NCBI GenBank assembly: GCA_947359465.1
Contig: OX375872.1
Location: forward strand, 1,008,838 to 1,072,837
DNA from: Metellina segmentata
Lineage: Eukaryota > Arthropoda > Arachnida > Araneae > Tetragnathidae
Reading direction: 5' to 3'
DNA: 64,000 bases
The position numbers and the translations under genes were made by a program. Every line of letters starts with the position of its first letter. The first letter of the stretch is position 1. The notes beneath the pieces are model-generated. The model was not told where the DNA came from and did no database searches. It worked only from the letters and a program-made list of their open reading frames with translations. Of this stretch, positions 12,200 through 24,276 are shown one piece after another.

Positions 12200-12837
12200 C
12201 CTTCCAGCAGTCGCGCCCTCCACACCAACGTGAAAGGTCGCGGGTATTTCTTAGATACATTATTTTAAAATGTAAAATTACATGTTGAGGGTATTAAAAT
12301 TTAAAATGTAAAGGGTGCATTTAATGAAATTATGCTTTGAATAATATCAAAACAATTTATTTAAAGAAATACTATTCAAATTTCTATATTATTTCTTCAT
12401 TTAATATATAATAGAAATAATGTAAATACACGGCATAAAAACAATTTAAAATACCCAAATTATTGTATAAATGAGGTGAAAATTAAAAGAATGAAATTAT
12501 CTTTATAGTTTTTTAATTATTTACATTTAAGTAACATAATAAAGTAATAAATGACGTAATAAAGATTTCTTGTAACTAAAAAAAACCCAGATATAATATG
12601 AAAACTTACCTTAATGGTCGCGCGTATCTGTTAAATACAAATGAGGGATCTGCAGGAGACCTATTAACACCTCAAAATTCAAATTATGACAAAGTAATTC
12701 TAAATGAGCTGGAGCAAGAGCTATAGTATTCGTAGTGCTATTTGGTTAATTAGATCCTTTTTGTGCTATTTGGTCTAAAAATATATAACTAAAATCAACT
12801 TGAGTGTATCTCCCGCATACGCGTGATCGCTGGAAGG
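12200..12837. mobile_element. TTAA-type (piggyBac-like) MITE
   Basis: A 638-bp element bounded by TTAA on both sides (12196-12199 and 12838-12841). Ends are inverted: CCTTCCAGCAGTCGCG on the left and, reverse-complemented, CCTTCCAGCGATCACG on the right. There is no coding capacity inside; the interior is very AT-rich. TTAA target sites and ends starting with CC are the piggyBac hallmark. Confidence 0.8.
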
Positions 12838-13429
12838 TTAATGGTATATCTTATCTCATGTGCATATCAAAACTGTTGTTTCGATAGAAAGTTAATTCAA
12901 ATTGAAACATACAAAATTGCTTTATTTAATTTTCAATTTTTTCATTGTGTAATAAGTGATCCAATTAATTGTTATCGTTTGGGGACCTTGTTAAAATCAG
13001 TAGGCTCATCAGCAGTGGTGGTTCGTAGCTAAAATTAGTGGGGATGCTACTCCATAAAATTTTTACACTTTGTTTTAAAATTGTGTAAAAGGAAACAAAC
13101 ATGAAAAAAAGAAAATTTATTCAGAAACTTGATAAAATCCTAAAAGAACAAAATCAAACATTTTTTTACTTAATTTAACCTACATTGTTACAGTTCAAGC
13201 TTGATCTATTCATTAAAAAATGTAATCCATTCTTGTTTTAATTTGCGTGAATTCATAGTGCTTCTTAGAAAAGTTTTTATTATTTTCAATGTTAGAAAGC
13301 AGCTTTCTGCCTCTGATGTAGTCATGCGAACTGTCAGGAGGATTTTTATCAGTTTTGTAATTTAACTAAAAACATCTAGTTTATTTTCCAGGATAAATTT
13401 CAACAGCTCAATTAATTAACAATATTCTT

Positions 13430-13690
13430 GAATATCAGACCTACAATAGGATCAAATTGGAATTTGCAGGGAATTCATTTCAATAGGCTCCGAATTTCCA
13501 TTTGGTTTTCGAAGCAAACCAGCACCACGAGCAAAGCCATGATGGCTGTTACGCAATAGGGTACAAATTCCCATTTGGTTTGCTAGCAATCACCGGGGGT
13601 TTAGAGAGTAGTGCTCGCACCTAACCCCACGAAAAGAACTCGTGGTCAACGCTGTGGCTAGTGGGAAATAAAATAGAAACTGCCGTTTTC
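13430..13690 (+). repeat. Dispersed repeat, copy 1
   Basis: Contains AATTCCCATTTGGTTTGC and GCAATCACCGGGGGTTTAG, then ACCCCACGAAAAGAAC. Closely related text recurs at 33170-33335 on the same strand and, more diverged, at 58362-58445 on the other. It is a dispersed element end rather than unique DNA. Confidence 0.6.
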
Positions 13691-14217
13691 CACATGCAAG
13701 TTTCTTTCTCCGATTTCAGTAAAATATGAAGATGAAAACATTTGAAAATTTGTTTCACTGCAAAGAAAAAAAATTGAGGGGGGGGGGCACGTTAATATAA
13801 TTGCTAGCCAAAATATTTGTTCGTTACTGATAACAATTGAATATTTAGAGTATTTTTTAAATATAAACTTGGCAAAAAGTTCCCCACAGCTGCCTGAATT
13901 TCCCCCAAACCGCGTTCAGACATATTCTGCACCTCTGGCAGCTACTAAGTGTTTAGTGGAAGAATATATATATGCCCATTATATCAACACATATAGAGTC
14001 ACACACTTCCTTAGCTTCTGCCATGAGTGTCTTTGAAGAATTCTCACAGTACTTTGAGTTTCTCAATTCTAAAATAGCAGTTTTGAAATTTGTTATATAC
14101 TCATAAACTTTAAACACACCAATTTATTGAGATTGCATTTGGTTTTAAATTATTTCAACATGAGGCATAATCTGATGAATAAGCTAACCAAAACTTGAAA
14201 TTATCATCATTCAGGTA

Positions 14218-15091
14218 CAATGCAACTTAGATATTTCGAAGTTGAAGGGACCACTAAAAAAATTTGAATTAAAAAGGTTACATCTTTTAACTTCAATTTC
14301 AGGTCCACTGAATGCTGGGAAAGATTATTCTGTCAATAAGTAAATATTTATTCAGAACGATCATAGTATGCAAGACTTAAAATGATATGTATGTAAACAA
14401 AATAAGATTTACATTTTTAAGCTACATTACATATTACATTTAATACAGAAAATTATAGTTTTTCAAAAAATTGTGCAACGTCTGATTGTTTTGTAGAATT
14501 CAGTCGCTTAAGGTTAGCAAAATCAGCAAGCATGTTTAGTGAATGGAAAACAGCTTCACTTGCGAACAAAACCGACAAAAATTGCCTAAATGAAAAAGCG
14601 CCTCTGACGATGAAGGGATTGCCGTCTCTTCCTCATCCTTGATATCGTACCCTGCTGCACATGTCTTATTTAACACCTCTGCTAAAATGTCTTGATCTGA
14701 CAGTTCTCCACAAACTTCCATGTTTTCGTCCAAGTTGATGTATTCTTCAAATGGCAAGCCCTTATTGTTATCCCATGCGTTCAGTGGCGGGTGGACATTT
14801 TGTTCTATGAATGCAGCTGGGTCAGTTTTATTGGTAAATCCTGCCTTTCAAAAACAATTTGGGTTGTGTCGTGTGTCGAACAGGTAGGGGTATTCCGATG
14901 ATGATTTCTTAACGATGAAAGGCCAAAGAGTCGTTAGGGTTCGAAAGTTTTAAAAAAAACCTTCGAATTAAAGAAGTTGAACTTTGAACTATCCACAATT
15001 TTTTAACACTGATTTAATGAGAAGTTCAAGGGACTAAGAGAATTAATGATGATTTCAAATTAGAGACGTTCGTTTTTTCCAAGTTGCACTG
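14218..15091 (-). mobile_element. pogo/Tigger-type transposon, internally deleted
   Basis: An 874-bp element flanked by TA on both sides (14216-14217 and 15092-15093). Ends match as inverted repeats: CAATGCAACTT on the left and CAGTGCAACTT on the right complement. On the minus strand it still encodes the transposase C-terminus (see 14536-14820). Complete pogo/Tigger elements are about 2-3 kb, so most of the gene, including the catalytic domain, has been deleted. Confidence 0.75.
14536..14820 (-). pseudogene. pogo/Tigger transposase C-terminal remnant
   Basis: Minus-strand residues include DPAAFIEQNVHPPLNAWDNN, then LPFEEYINLDENMEVCGEL, SDQDILAEV and an acidic DEEETAIPSSSEAL stretch. This is the usual tail of pogo/Tigger/jerky-type transposases, with the 'L-x-x-Y-I-x-x-D-E-N' and 'L-x-D-x-D-I' pattern and acidic linker before a terminal helix. 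The CENP-B-like DNA-binding domain and the DDE catalytic core are absent, so the product would be inactive. Confidence 0.65.
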
Positions 15092-15175
15092 TATTTTAAA
15101 TTCTTGTTGCTTCTGCAGTGGTTTGATCTGCATTTGATGTTGACTGAATCTCTGTAAAGCAGTTTTTTAAAGGTT

Positions 15176-16220
15176 GGGTACACAGCTACAGTCTACAATT
15201 ATGAGCGGTGGCAACGGCCTTAGCGATTTTTTTTGGCGAACTTCTCGCCAAGGAAATAATTATTTCCAAACTCTTTTTCTTTCAAAAATATTTTTCTTTT
15301 TACAACGGAAAATGAAAGCTTGAAAACACATTTGAGAATGTTTTAAAAAGTATATTTTTATAATATTACAACTTTCGCAAAAAGTTGTAAGCTTAAACAT
15401 ATTTTAAAACACTTCTGTGAACCAGCAGAAAAACTAAGCTGCGAATGTTGGATAAGTATACCCTGAAACTTATCAATTACACTAAATACAGTAGGCTGTT
15501 TGAAAAGAAAAAAGATATAAAGTTTTAAGTTAGATTTATTTAAGTTAACATAGAAAAAGGACGAGGAGAGATTACAGTACAGGCAACGAAATCCACGGAT
15601 ACAGAATGCCAATTAAAGTAACAATCTCAGGTTGTTACCAGGTTCAACAGAATAAACTGGCTGTTACCAGATACAACAGGATTATAATTTCACAGATATA
15701 TTAAAAAGAAAATAAGCAAGAAATAATACAACTGTATTCGTCAATCAGAACTGTTCCAGGAAAAAATAATAAAAAACAAAAATTCCACAAATGGCATAAG
15801 ACTTAACATATCCTTTGATTGCATTGGTCCTTTAAATTTTTTTTCTGTGATACCATTGGTTCATTTATTTGTATTTCACAGCTATGGAATAACATTTTTC
15901 ATGAAACGGTTAAGAGTTTTGTTTTTTGCCATTTCTGGAATTTTCCTTTATTATTTTTTCATGGAACATTTCTGACTTATCAGGTTGTATTATTTCTTGC
16001 TTTTTTTCTTTGAAAAAATCTTTTTCTTTTCAAAAAGCCTACTGTATTTAGTCTAATTGATGAGTTTCAGGGTATTCTTACCCAACATTCACAGCTTAGT
16101 TTTTCTGCTGGTTCAAATGTGTTTAAGTTGCGAAAGTTTTCAAAAAATATAATTTTCAAAATGTTACATAACAAACGTATGTTCAAAATGTTACATAAAC
16201 GTAGAGTGTAGCTGTACCAA
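15176..16220. mobile_element. Foldback-like palindromic element
   Basis: The two halves are inverted copies of each other. Ends read GTACACAGCTACAGTCTAC on the left and, complemented, GTACAGCTACACTCTAC on the right. Further inside, 15361-15515 pairs with about 16012-16170, and 15715-15810 with about 15909-16005; about 180 bp around 15520-15700 in the left arm has no partner. The loop is about 90 bp. No credible gene lies inside; the short frames at 15358-15612 and 15819-16013 are by-products of the arms. It is probably a non-autonomous TIR element. Confidence 0.7.
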
Positions 16221-16445
16221 AGGTTGCAAATTTTCATGAATTCTGTTTATGATCCGAATGTTGAAGTTCCACCTTGTAGAGAATGGACGTGGAATACTGA
16301 CTTCCATATGCTCCTTGAGAATGGATACATGTTATGGTGATATTGAGAAGAATGTTGCAATAGCCAGAATGTCAGAGAAAAATATTTTTGCATTTCTCAA
16401 TATTAAATTAAGTTGATGTGCATAACAGTGAATGAATGTGCATTA

Positions 16446-19420
16446 GGTTCATTCTGACATTAAGTGGAAATTTGAGTCACCTGGATTTTTTTGTATGAAT
16501 TTTATGCATTAATTGATTTTTATACAATAGTAATATATTTTAATTGTGAGGTATATTTTCATCAGATAGTGTTAAGTGAATAAATATTTGCATATTTATA
16601 GTTACAAAAGTAAATTAACCATGGAAAATTGAAACTTAAACAGTGTAAGAAATTTCTTTATTTAGTAGCTCTATTTAGTATTAAGAGTTTTATTGATTCA
16701 CAATGCACTTGAAATTATTATATTTTTAATTAAATTTAATGTTGAAAAATCAGTAAATTCCTTTGTCCCTGCTATTTTTGTCAGTTCTGCATAAAATATA
16801 AATAACCTTTAAAAAATTCTACTAGAAGGCAGCACATGTCTGGAAGTGTAATTAAAAGAAGCTCTAATCAGCTATCTTTACTGTAAGATATCTTAGACTC
16901 AATAGTAAGTATTATTATGTCCGTTTCTTATCTTTATGTTGAGAAAACTTGCGAGTTCTTTTAACAATGTCACCTCCATGGCATTTTTTAACTTTATATA
17001 ATTTCATTTATTGCTGAACTTTTTTCAACAGATAGTTAGAAATTGTACAAAATAATCTGGAAATCAAAGCACATGGCTGGAATTGTTTTAGGTTAGGCAT
17101 AAATGTGGTATAACCATTGAAATGTCACCTCCATATCCAAGTTCCAACATGGAGGTGAGCAAATATTTCTTATGAGGAATTTTTTGCAATGACATGGTTA
17201 AATATTGATTATAAATGGTTATTTATTAAAGTAAGAACAATCTTGGGTAAACAAATAATGAGTCCAATTGTTTTTTCTCTAACCTGTACTGTTTTAACCT
17301 GCCAATTGATTCTGATTTGAACCTGTAGTGTTAGCTAACAGTTTTATTTGATTTACAATGTTTGAACACTTGTAACTTTTAGTCTGATTATGTATGCTGA
17401 TAGAATCTTTAACTTTTCTTTAAATATATGGCATTGAGAGTTGGGAGATAGTTTAAGTATCTTCATGACTGAAATTCTCTTTTAGTTTCTGATATGGTAC
17501 CATGTCAATCTGCCTCATTGGTACCATGTATAAGAAATCTGATATAATCAAATTTAGGAAAATCAGGAAGGAGTCTGAGCAAAAAAGAAATAGAATTAAA
17601 AATGATCCAGAACTGTATGTAGAATTTAAAAGGAAGAGGCTGCAGAGATATAGAAGGAAAAAAAAAGGAAAAAATAAAAGTTATTTCAGTACTTTCCGAC
17701 AGAAAAGAGGGCTCAGTAAAAAAATGGGTTAAAAAAACAAGAAAATCTCAATTTGAAGAAAAAATTAATATTCTACTAAACAGTGAAGTAGTTGACCTAG
17801 TAGAAGCTGTTGGTGTAGGCCTTCAAAGTGTAGCTGTTATTGGGAGAGTAGTAAGCAGCAGGGAAAGAAGCAGAAATAGGCTAGCTAAAAGCAACAAATC
17901 AAAGTCCTACCAAGCTATTAAGCCACTTGAAAAAGAAAAAATGAAGCTCAATACAAATAAGGAGAAATATAAAAAGAGGAACTATTGTTTGAAAGAGAAG
18001 TTTAAAAATATGAACAGTCCATAGCAGAAGGTCAAAAATCTTTTACGAGGAGAAAAAGTTTCTCCCAGAGGAAAAGTCTTGAATTTGAAGCTGCGTTAAC
18101 TACCCAGATAGAGAAAAATTACAATAAAAATAAAGGAAATGCCAAAAAGCATTTGGTTTGGTACTGTCTGGGAAAATAATTAAAAAGTATCAAAAGTTTG
18201 CACAAGATCCCACTTTAGACCATACTGGGAAAAATTGAATAAAATAGATGGTGAGAAAAACATTGTTGAAGTAATTAAAGAGACAAGCACATACCAAACA
18301 AAAAATAAAATGAAAATAAGACCTGACATGGTGAAAAAAACATGTGCATGTGAAAAGCATGAAAATATTTTTAATTTTTGAAAAATTAAAAAGCCTCAAA
18401 ATTCTTAATTGCAATGATTTAGACCAGATGGTTAAATCTCTGCTGTCAGGATGTAGTAGAAAGTAAAGAAGAATGTCTGGAAAGGAGATGTAAGAAGTAC
18501 ATTAACAAACCCGTTGAGATAAATGATTTTGGAAATGTGATTACATATGTTGAGCAGTGGAAGAGGAAAGAAGTAAAGTTTAGTTAAAGTAATAAAAAAG
18601 TCAGCTAAGAAAGTGGTTAAATCAAAAGTAGAAATAGAAGTCAAAGAGCTAGTTAATAAATTTAATCATATGCTTCCTCATTTCATGAAGCATGTTTGCA
18701 AATAGTCCACTACAGGTCAATTTTCAACCTAAAAAATAACCTAGGAACAGATAAGATGCTGATACATGTTGATTTTAGCAAAAATTATTAATGTAAGTAC
18801 ACCAAGGCGACACAAAGTGTGCATTTCAGAGGTTCACACGATCAAATCACATTACATAGATAGGGAAATTGAAAACAGTGAAAAAATGTTCTGTTAGTCT
18901 GCTCATTGTTTGAATCTTTACGACCCGACTTAAGTGCTTTTAATGAATATATAATTGTCAAAGTATTTGGTAGAAAGATTGTTTGCTTTTATGTGCCAAA
19001 TGTCACAGAATGTTTTGAAGCTTCTTACGAGATCCGCTTCATGTCAAGATGACATGATGTTCTTTCCGAAGAATGTGAAGCAACAGTGCAAGATGAGGTT
19101 GTGGCCATTTTAAAACAACTGACAATTAACACTCATGAACAGTACATTTTTTATGAAATACCTGAAGACATTACATTGTGTTAGATGAAACATTTTGTCA
19201 CCTCCATGCAAACACTTGTCACCTCCATGGGACTATATGTCACCTCCATGTTTTAAGGAAATAAAAAAATTTGCTTAAAATGCTTTCTTGACCTCTGTTT
19301 GATGGTTATACAACTTCATTTGCCCTAACAGGACACTAAATACATAAAATAAATACTAAATCTTAAATTTTATTTATCAAAAGTTTTGACTCAAATTTCC
19401 ACTTAATTTCAGAATGACCC
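16446..19420 (+). mobile_element. TIR transposon with GTCACCTCCATG iterons, decayed
   Basis: A 2,975-bp element with 34-bp inverted ends (16446-16479 and 19387-19420), sharing TTAAGTGGAAATTTGAGTCA exactly plus a similar outer part (GGTTCATTCTG and GGGTCATTCTG). Inside each end lie copies of GTCACCTCCATG: 16969, 17124 (ending AT) and an inverted copy at 17148-17157 on the left; 19197, 19218 and 19239 on the right, spaced exactly 21 bp. A broken transposase-like gene fills the middle. No target duplication was recognised: flanks CATTA and ATCAA do not match. Superfamily not assigned. Confidence 0.75.
17502..19080 (+). pseudogene. Transposase-like relic, frames broken
   Basis: A basic N-terminal part (17502-17732, rich in Lys and Arg) continues after a frame change as KWVKKTRKSQFEEKINILL and a Lys/Glu-rich coiled coil to about 18023. 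Farther on, 18660-18700 reads HMLPHFMKHVC and 18751-18858 reads MLIHVDFSKNY, stop, CKYTKATQSVHF, RGSHDQITLHR. This D-F-S-x-N-Y ... Q-S-x-H-F arrangement recurs in a widespread group of arthropod transposase-like proteins, where the aspartate is a likely catalytic residue. Many stops and shifts make it non-functional. It lies between iteron-bearing ends, so it is probably the element's own transposase. Confidence 0.55.
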
Positions 19421-19429
19421 ATCAATATA

Positions 19430-19690
19430 AACAGCTTTTATTTTTGATTGAACTCCTGCTTTTTTGTCTTTCATGTCATTTGCACCATCACATGTCTGAG
19501 CTATCAGTTTTTGTCCATTTCCTTGAAGGATTATGTCTTATTGTTCTAAAATACCTTTTGATATGTCATCTGCAGTTTAATTTTCTGGAGTAAAGAATCC
19601 CCCAAAATGCTCAAATAATTCTATATTATTGTGAAACTGATATTTTTGAATCATTATTTTTTTAAATTCCATTTGTTTTGATTTATATGT
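19430..19690 (-). pseudogene. hAT transposase fragment (ZMYM/DUF4371-like)
   Basis: Minus-strand translation gives LFEHFGGFFTPEN, stop, TADDISKGILEQ, stop, DIILQGNGQKLIAQTCDGAN, DMKDKKAGVQSKIKA. In related transposases this reads 'R-F-L-G-F ... T-A-x-x-I-s-x-x-I-l-e-q-l ... l-v-G-Q-x-Y-D-G-A-s-x-M-s-G-x-x-x-G-V-Q', so the central part of the catalytic domain is represented. Two in-frame stops are present. A further minus-strand frame at 19683-19889 may belong but has no clear similarity. It abuts the right end of the 16446-19420 element. Confidence 0.5.
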
Positions 19691-19899
19691 CAAAAGTTTT
19701 TAAGTGTATTTTACAATTCATTTTTAAATAAGGTAAAGAAAGGATCTCCAAGAGTTCTCGCAGAAGAATTAGGTGAATCCGCTCCTCCTGAATTGTGCAT
19801 TGCAGATCTGAAACGTTTAATTTTAGACAGTTAAATGTCTTACTTTTATCCAAGGAGCAAAAATCATATCCTATCTGCTCCAAATGCAATTAATTCTGT

Positions 19900-21122
19900 A
19901 GAAGCCTCTCCTGACCATCTTTTAAACTGCCTGGGGTTTGCCAAGGAAGCTATAGCAACCCTTTGCTTGTTTTTGACTTCATTGTGATATTTGGTCTCTT
20001 GGACCTGGTCTAGCCACCAGCTAGACAGGGTGGAATAAGTCACACATTTATAGTGAAAGCAGTGATATTCCAGACGTATACAAATACTGCTTATTGTCAG
20101 TAGGTGAATATGAATAAAATCGTGTTATAAATAAAACAGATTTTTTTTAATGAAGAATTTTTTTTATTTCAAATGCAAATTTACTTTTAATCATTTTCAT
20201 TGCATATTATTACATGTGTGTATTTTGTTGAAATAAAATAATAAGCTTAAAAAGAGTATTTTCATATGATTTAAAAAAATTATTTTTACATCCTTAACCA
20301 ATCTTTTCTTCCATAGATACAATGTCTTCTTTTACATGTATTCTTCAGGAACGTATCTATCATTCAAAAATAAAATTAGCTGTGCAATCAGGATTGTGTT
20401 AATTAGAGTGTGAAATACCGACCAAATTCATGATTTAGTCTGAGAATGAGTGGTAAGGAATCTTGGTGTTGATAGATGGTATAAGGTACAATGCATAGAA
20501 CCAATATAGGGAGTTCTTAAGGGGTTGGCTACCACCTAGAATTATCCTCGGAACACTGAGAATACTCTTAATTTGCGATGTGACGTTCCCTGACGTAAAG
20601 CACAGTATCAGTAAAAATCTTGCATGCTGAAAATGTGTTCCTCTATGACCTTGTCTGGGAAGTTTTCCTGTTTCATAACAAATAGTTGAAGAACATAAAA
20701 GCTAGGCTACTTATTTCATAGACGAAAAAAAATGACCCAACGCAATATTAATAATCCGACTTTTTGGCTACGTATTTGAAAAAAAAAAATGATAGAATAT
20801 TACTTACTGCCAAATCTATGTTTAATTGTTACTGAGTGTTGAAAGATAATAAATAACTGCTATTAGACTTGTAAAAAATTTTAAATAGTGTCTTCCAAAG
20901 TGAATTCTATAAAAAAAAATCAAGGGTGTCTAATAATTTTTGCAGATGCTTTATGAATAACTGTATTTCTCCAGTATCCTCTAATGGGAAACCCTCTGTG
21001 TTTCTGGGTTTAAAAAGGGGCTTGGGAGTAAAATGCTTGAGAATTTCTGCCTTTGGGAAGTAAGAGTGGTGAAAAAAGCTCTTTTAATTCACTGAAGTAG
21101 TGGTAAGGTTTTTGCATCATTC
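19900..21122. other. AT-rich spacer, no gene seen
   Basis: No coding sequence, paired element ends or obvious tandem repeats were recognised. TCTAGCCACCAGCTAGACAGGG near 20011 is locally GC-richer without a clear identity. Confidence 0.5.
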
Positions 21123-21130
21123 CTCTACAT

Positions 21131-23569
21131 CAGGGGTGTCCAACCTATGGCGCATGCGCCAAACGTGGTGCATTGGATGATTACTTGTGGCGCATTGCAT
21201 TTTTGCGTCTTTTTTTTTTTGAAGTGAGTGCCATAATTAAATCAATCTTCTGTTGTGCCTTATAATGCAGAAATAAAAGTACACTCTAAAGTTCAACAAG
21301 ACATTTAATAAGTATAAATAGACATTTCAACAGGACAAGCATATGAACGATATGATCAGCGTAGAGACACGGGCAATTGGTTCAATGCATTGTGTCAGAC
21401 AAGGATTGTATCAGACAAAATTAATTCATCAGTAATGTAAACACAGAAAATAGTAATATAAACGCTCACAGGAAATAGTATTATAAACACTCACATAAAG
21501 TATGCAACAACTTCATATTCTCAACTCCCGAGTGCTCACAGTTCAATCTATACAGCTTTATTAGTGCGAAAGAAAATGAGCAAAAGAAGCGCATCAGGAA
21601 AACCATTTTGCATTGTTTGTGAAAGTACTCTTTCACATTATAGAAGACATGATCTTAATAGACATTATAAAACACAGCATCAGGCTAACATAGAAGGAAT
21701 AATGAAGCTCGTTCTGGGGTCTGAGTTACGAAAAGAATACATGATAAGAAAAAGGAAGAAATCTCTCTCGGAAGACAAAATATTTTTGCTAAAGTAAGTT
21801 GTGAAGACTTGGTAATGACAGAAGCGTCCTACAAAATAGCTTTAGCATTGGCGAAAAAAAAGAAACCTTTTTCTGACAGAGAAGAAATTGTTAAGCCTTG
21901 TCTCCAAATATTTGCACGCCATCTTGGTAATAAAGGTATTTAAAGGAAAGCAGACTAAATTGCTATATCAAGGCAGACAGTTACGAGACGTATCGAAGAA
22001 CTCTCTCAGGATGTATCTCGGCAACTGGAAGACCTTGTCTAACTTTCTTTTCTCTAGCTTTGGATGAATCAACGGACATAGGTGTAGTCCAGTTAAGCAT
22101 TTTTATAAGAGGAATTGATGATAATTTTAATGTCTTTGAAAAGCTTGCCAGTCTGGAGTCATTGCATGGTAAAACAAGAGGATCAGACCTATATGTGAAA
22201 AAGTAAAATCATGCCTAGAAATTCTAAAATTAGATTATAGTAAACTCATCAGTGTTTGTACTGACGACGCGCCGTCAATGATAGGTAAAAACAATGGCAC
22301 TACAACTTTGCTTGAAAAAATTTTTAATCGTCCTGTACTAAAATATCACTGCATTATACACCAAGAGGCACTGTGTGGAAAAACTTTAAAAATGCAGAAT
22401 GTTATATTACCGGTTGTGAAATGTGTGAATAAAATTAGAGCAAGAGCTTAAACAGACGAGAATTCAGAGAATATTGTGAATTGTTAGATTTGGAATATGA
22501 TGAACTTATTCTTCATTGTGAGGTGTGCTGGCTTTCTAGAGGACAGGTTCTGAGTAGATTTTTGAAATTGAAAAACGCTGTTCATAACTTTTTATAACAG
22601 GAAAATGAACTTCCTGATGAAAGAACCCTATAATTTTATAACACCTGGCTATTTGATTTGGCATTTTTAGTTGATGATACTATCCATTTCAATAATCTAA
22701 TTTCGAAACTACAAGGCAAGAATGAATTATTTCCTAGCTTAGTAAATAGCATCAATTCATTTAAAATTAAATTAAAACTCTTCATCTCTCAGTTAGAAAA
22801 TCAGGATTTGAGTCAATTGTCACACTTAAAGAGCAAAATGAATGTGCTGCGGATAATAACAATTTGACCTAATATATTGAAAAAGTCAAGTTATTGCAAG
22901 GGTCATTTGAAAGTCATTTTCATGATTTGGCTAAGGAAGAAAACTGCATGCTCACATTTATAAACCCATTTTCACTCAGTGAACAAAACGTAATACAGAT
23001 GCCTAGTAACATACAATTAGAACATATTGATTTTAAAACAAATTCATTATTAAAAAGGAAATTTGATGAGCATTTTTCAGATCAAAATGCTTCTGACATT
23101 ATTAATTTCTGGTGTTCATTACCCTGTGAACATTTCCCAGAACTAAGAAAATTTGCAAAAAATTATATATGTCGTTTCGGAACGACAAATAGATGTGACC
23201 AGGCATATGCAGCCATGAAAATTATTAAAAGCAAAACGAGGTCGCGAATCAAATTTGAAGAATTCTCTGCTGCTCTTTGTAACAAATTTAACACCAAACA
23301 TTGAAAAACTAGCGAAATCCAAACAGGCTCAAAAGTCTCATTAATGGTAAGTAATGTTTAGTTTATGTGCTGTAATAGTTTTATATACATTAATTAAATA
23401 ATTTAAAATGTTAATTATGTCTTTAAACATACTTTTATTAAAAAGGTTATTATGAATATGCCAGGACCATGAAAGTAAGAAGGTAGAAAAGGTGCTTTAG
23501 TTGTATGGCGTATTAGGACTCGTATGGGACAAAATTGACGCATTATATGTAAAAGGTTGGCCACCCCTG
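21131..23569 (+). mobile_element. hAT transposon with exact 8-bp target duplication
   Basis: 2,439 bp. The flanks CTCTACAT (21123-21130 and 23570-23577) are identical 8-mers, the hallmark of hAT. Ends are inverted repeats: CAGGGGTGTCCAACCT on the left and CAGGGGTGGCCAACCT on the right complement. The interior carries a recognisable but frame-broken transposase (see 21564-23304). The GTF2IRD2-like ('Charlie8'-like) branch is suggested by the N-terminal zinc finger and overall layout. Confidence 0.92.
21564..23304 (+). pseudogene. hAT transposase, GTF2IRD2-like, multiply frameshifted
   Basis: The N-terminus (21564-21797) has a zinc finger, FCIVCESTLSHYRRHDLNRH, spaced C-x2-C ... H-x4-H. Successive frames then give ALDESTDIGVVQLSIFIRGI near 22060-22110, in which the first Asp of the catalytic triad sits; CTDDAPSMIGKNNG near 22257, the second catalytic Asp region; and CEVCWLSRGQVLSRF near 22520. 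The C-terminus is open from 22894 to 23304 and ends in LRKFAKNYICRFGTTNRCDQ and AYAAMKIIKSKTRSR, a hAT dimerisation region. The motifs keep their family order, but several frameshifts and stops separate them. Not functional as it stands. Confidence 0.85.
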
Positions 23570-23577
23570 CTCTACAT

Positions 23578-24163
23578 AGATGTTCATACACAGTAGTGCC
23601 AACTTTAGTAAATTATTGAGAGAAGCCCAAATAAGTTTCCAATTACATAAGTTTTTTTGCAAGTTATACAAATGAAGAGGGATTCAGGCCCTAAGGCACT
23701 GCCAACCCTGCTTAAAAGTAAAACAATGATGTTTTTTTTTTTTGTTCTCTGACCAAAGCAAATTCGATTATATACCTGCAATCTACTTTTTAAATACACA
23801 AGTGATGCTTTAATTTAAACCAGATACTTAAACTTAAAATAAATATTTGTAATTGTTTTTTGCATTAGTTGAAGGTTTTAACTTTTATCTGAATCACTGC
23901 AGTCTATGTTGGTTATTTTTGTGTTGCATAAATATTTTGTTTATGTTTTAGTACATATAATTATTGGTAAAAATTGCTGTAATAATGAATTAGACAAAAA
24001 GCATTTGTAAAATAGGATCTAGTGGGCTTGTTAAATATTTGGGCTAAAATGAATCCTTAATTTTCCCAAATGTTGAAAATATAACTTAGTATATGAACTC
24101 AGTTATGTATTAATATTTTACAAGCTTTTGGAATTAATAGTTTTATCTCAATTTCTACTTCAG
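23578..24163. other. DERA intron DNA upstream of the exon at 24164
   Basis: AT-rich, without coding sequence. It ends in a pyrimidine tract and acceptor (TCTCAATTTCTACTTCAG, up to 24163) immediately before the exon. Confidence 0.6.
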
Positions 24164-24276
24164 ATGCTTGTCGAGTTCTTTGGAATCGTCTTGGTAGTGT
24201 AGCTGTTAATATGCCTGCTGTCGAACAAAATGTTTCAAGTCTGTCTAAAAGAAGCGGAAAAGATAAAAATGGACAG
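24164..24276 (+). CDS. DERA: Deoxyribose-phosphate aldolase, upstream exon
   Basis: A 113-nt exon between a good acceptor (TTTCTACTTCAG) and donor (CAG|GTATTG). The frame starts after two bases completing a codon from the previous exon (phase 1) and gives 37 residues from ACRVLWNRLG through VNMPAVEQNVSSLSKRS to GKDKNGQ, ending in phase 0. Animal DERA proteins have a matching N-terminal segment (V-N-x-P-A-V ... basic stretch ... W-Q) just before the first barrel strand. The next exon, 39 kb downstream, starts in phase 0 and continues the alignment without a gap. DERA reversibly cleaves 2-deoxyribose 5-phosphate to acetaldehyde and glyceraldehyde 3-phosphate in the cytosol. The exon with the start codon was not found. 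On its own this exon would be a weak call; the partner exon makes it firm. Confidence 0.8.
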
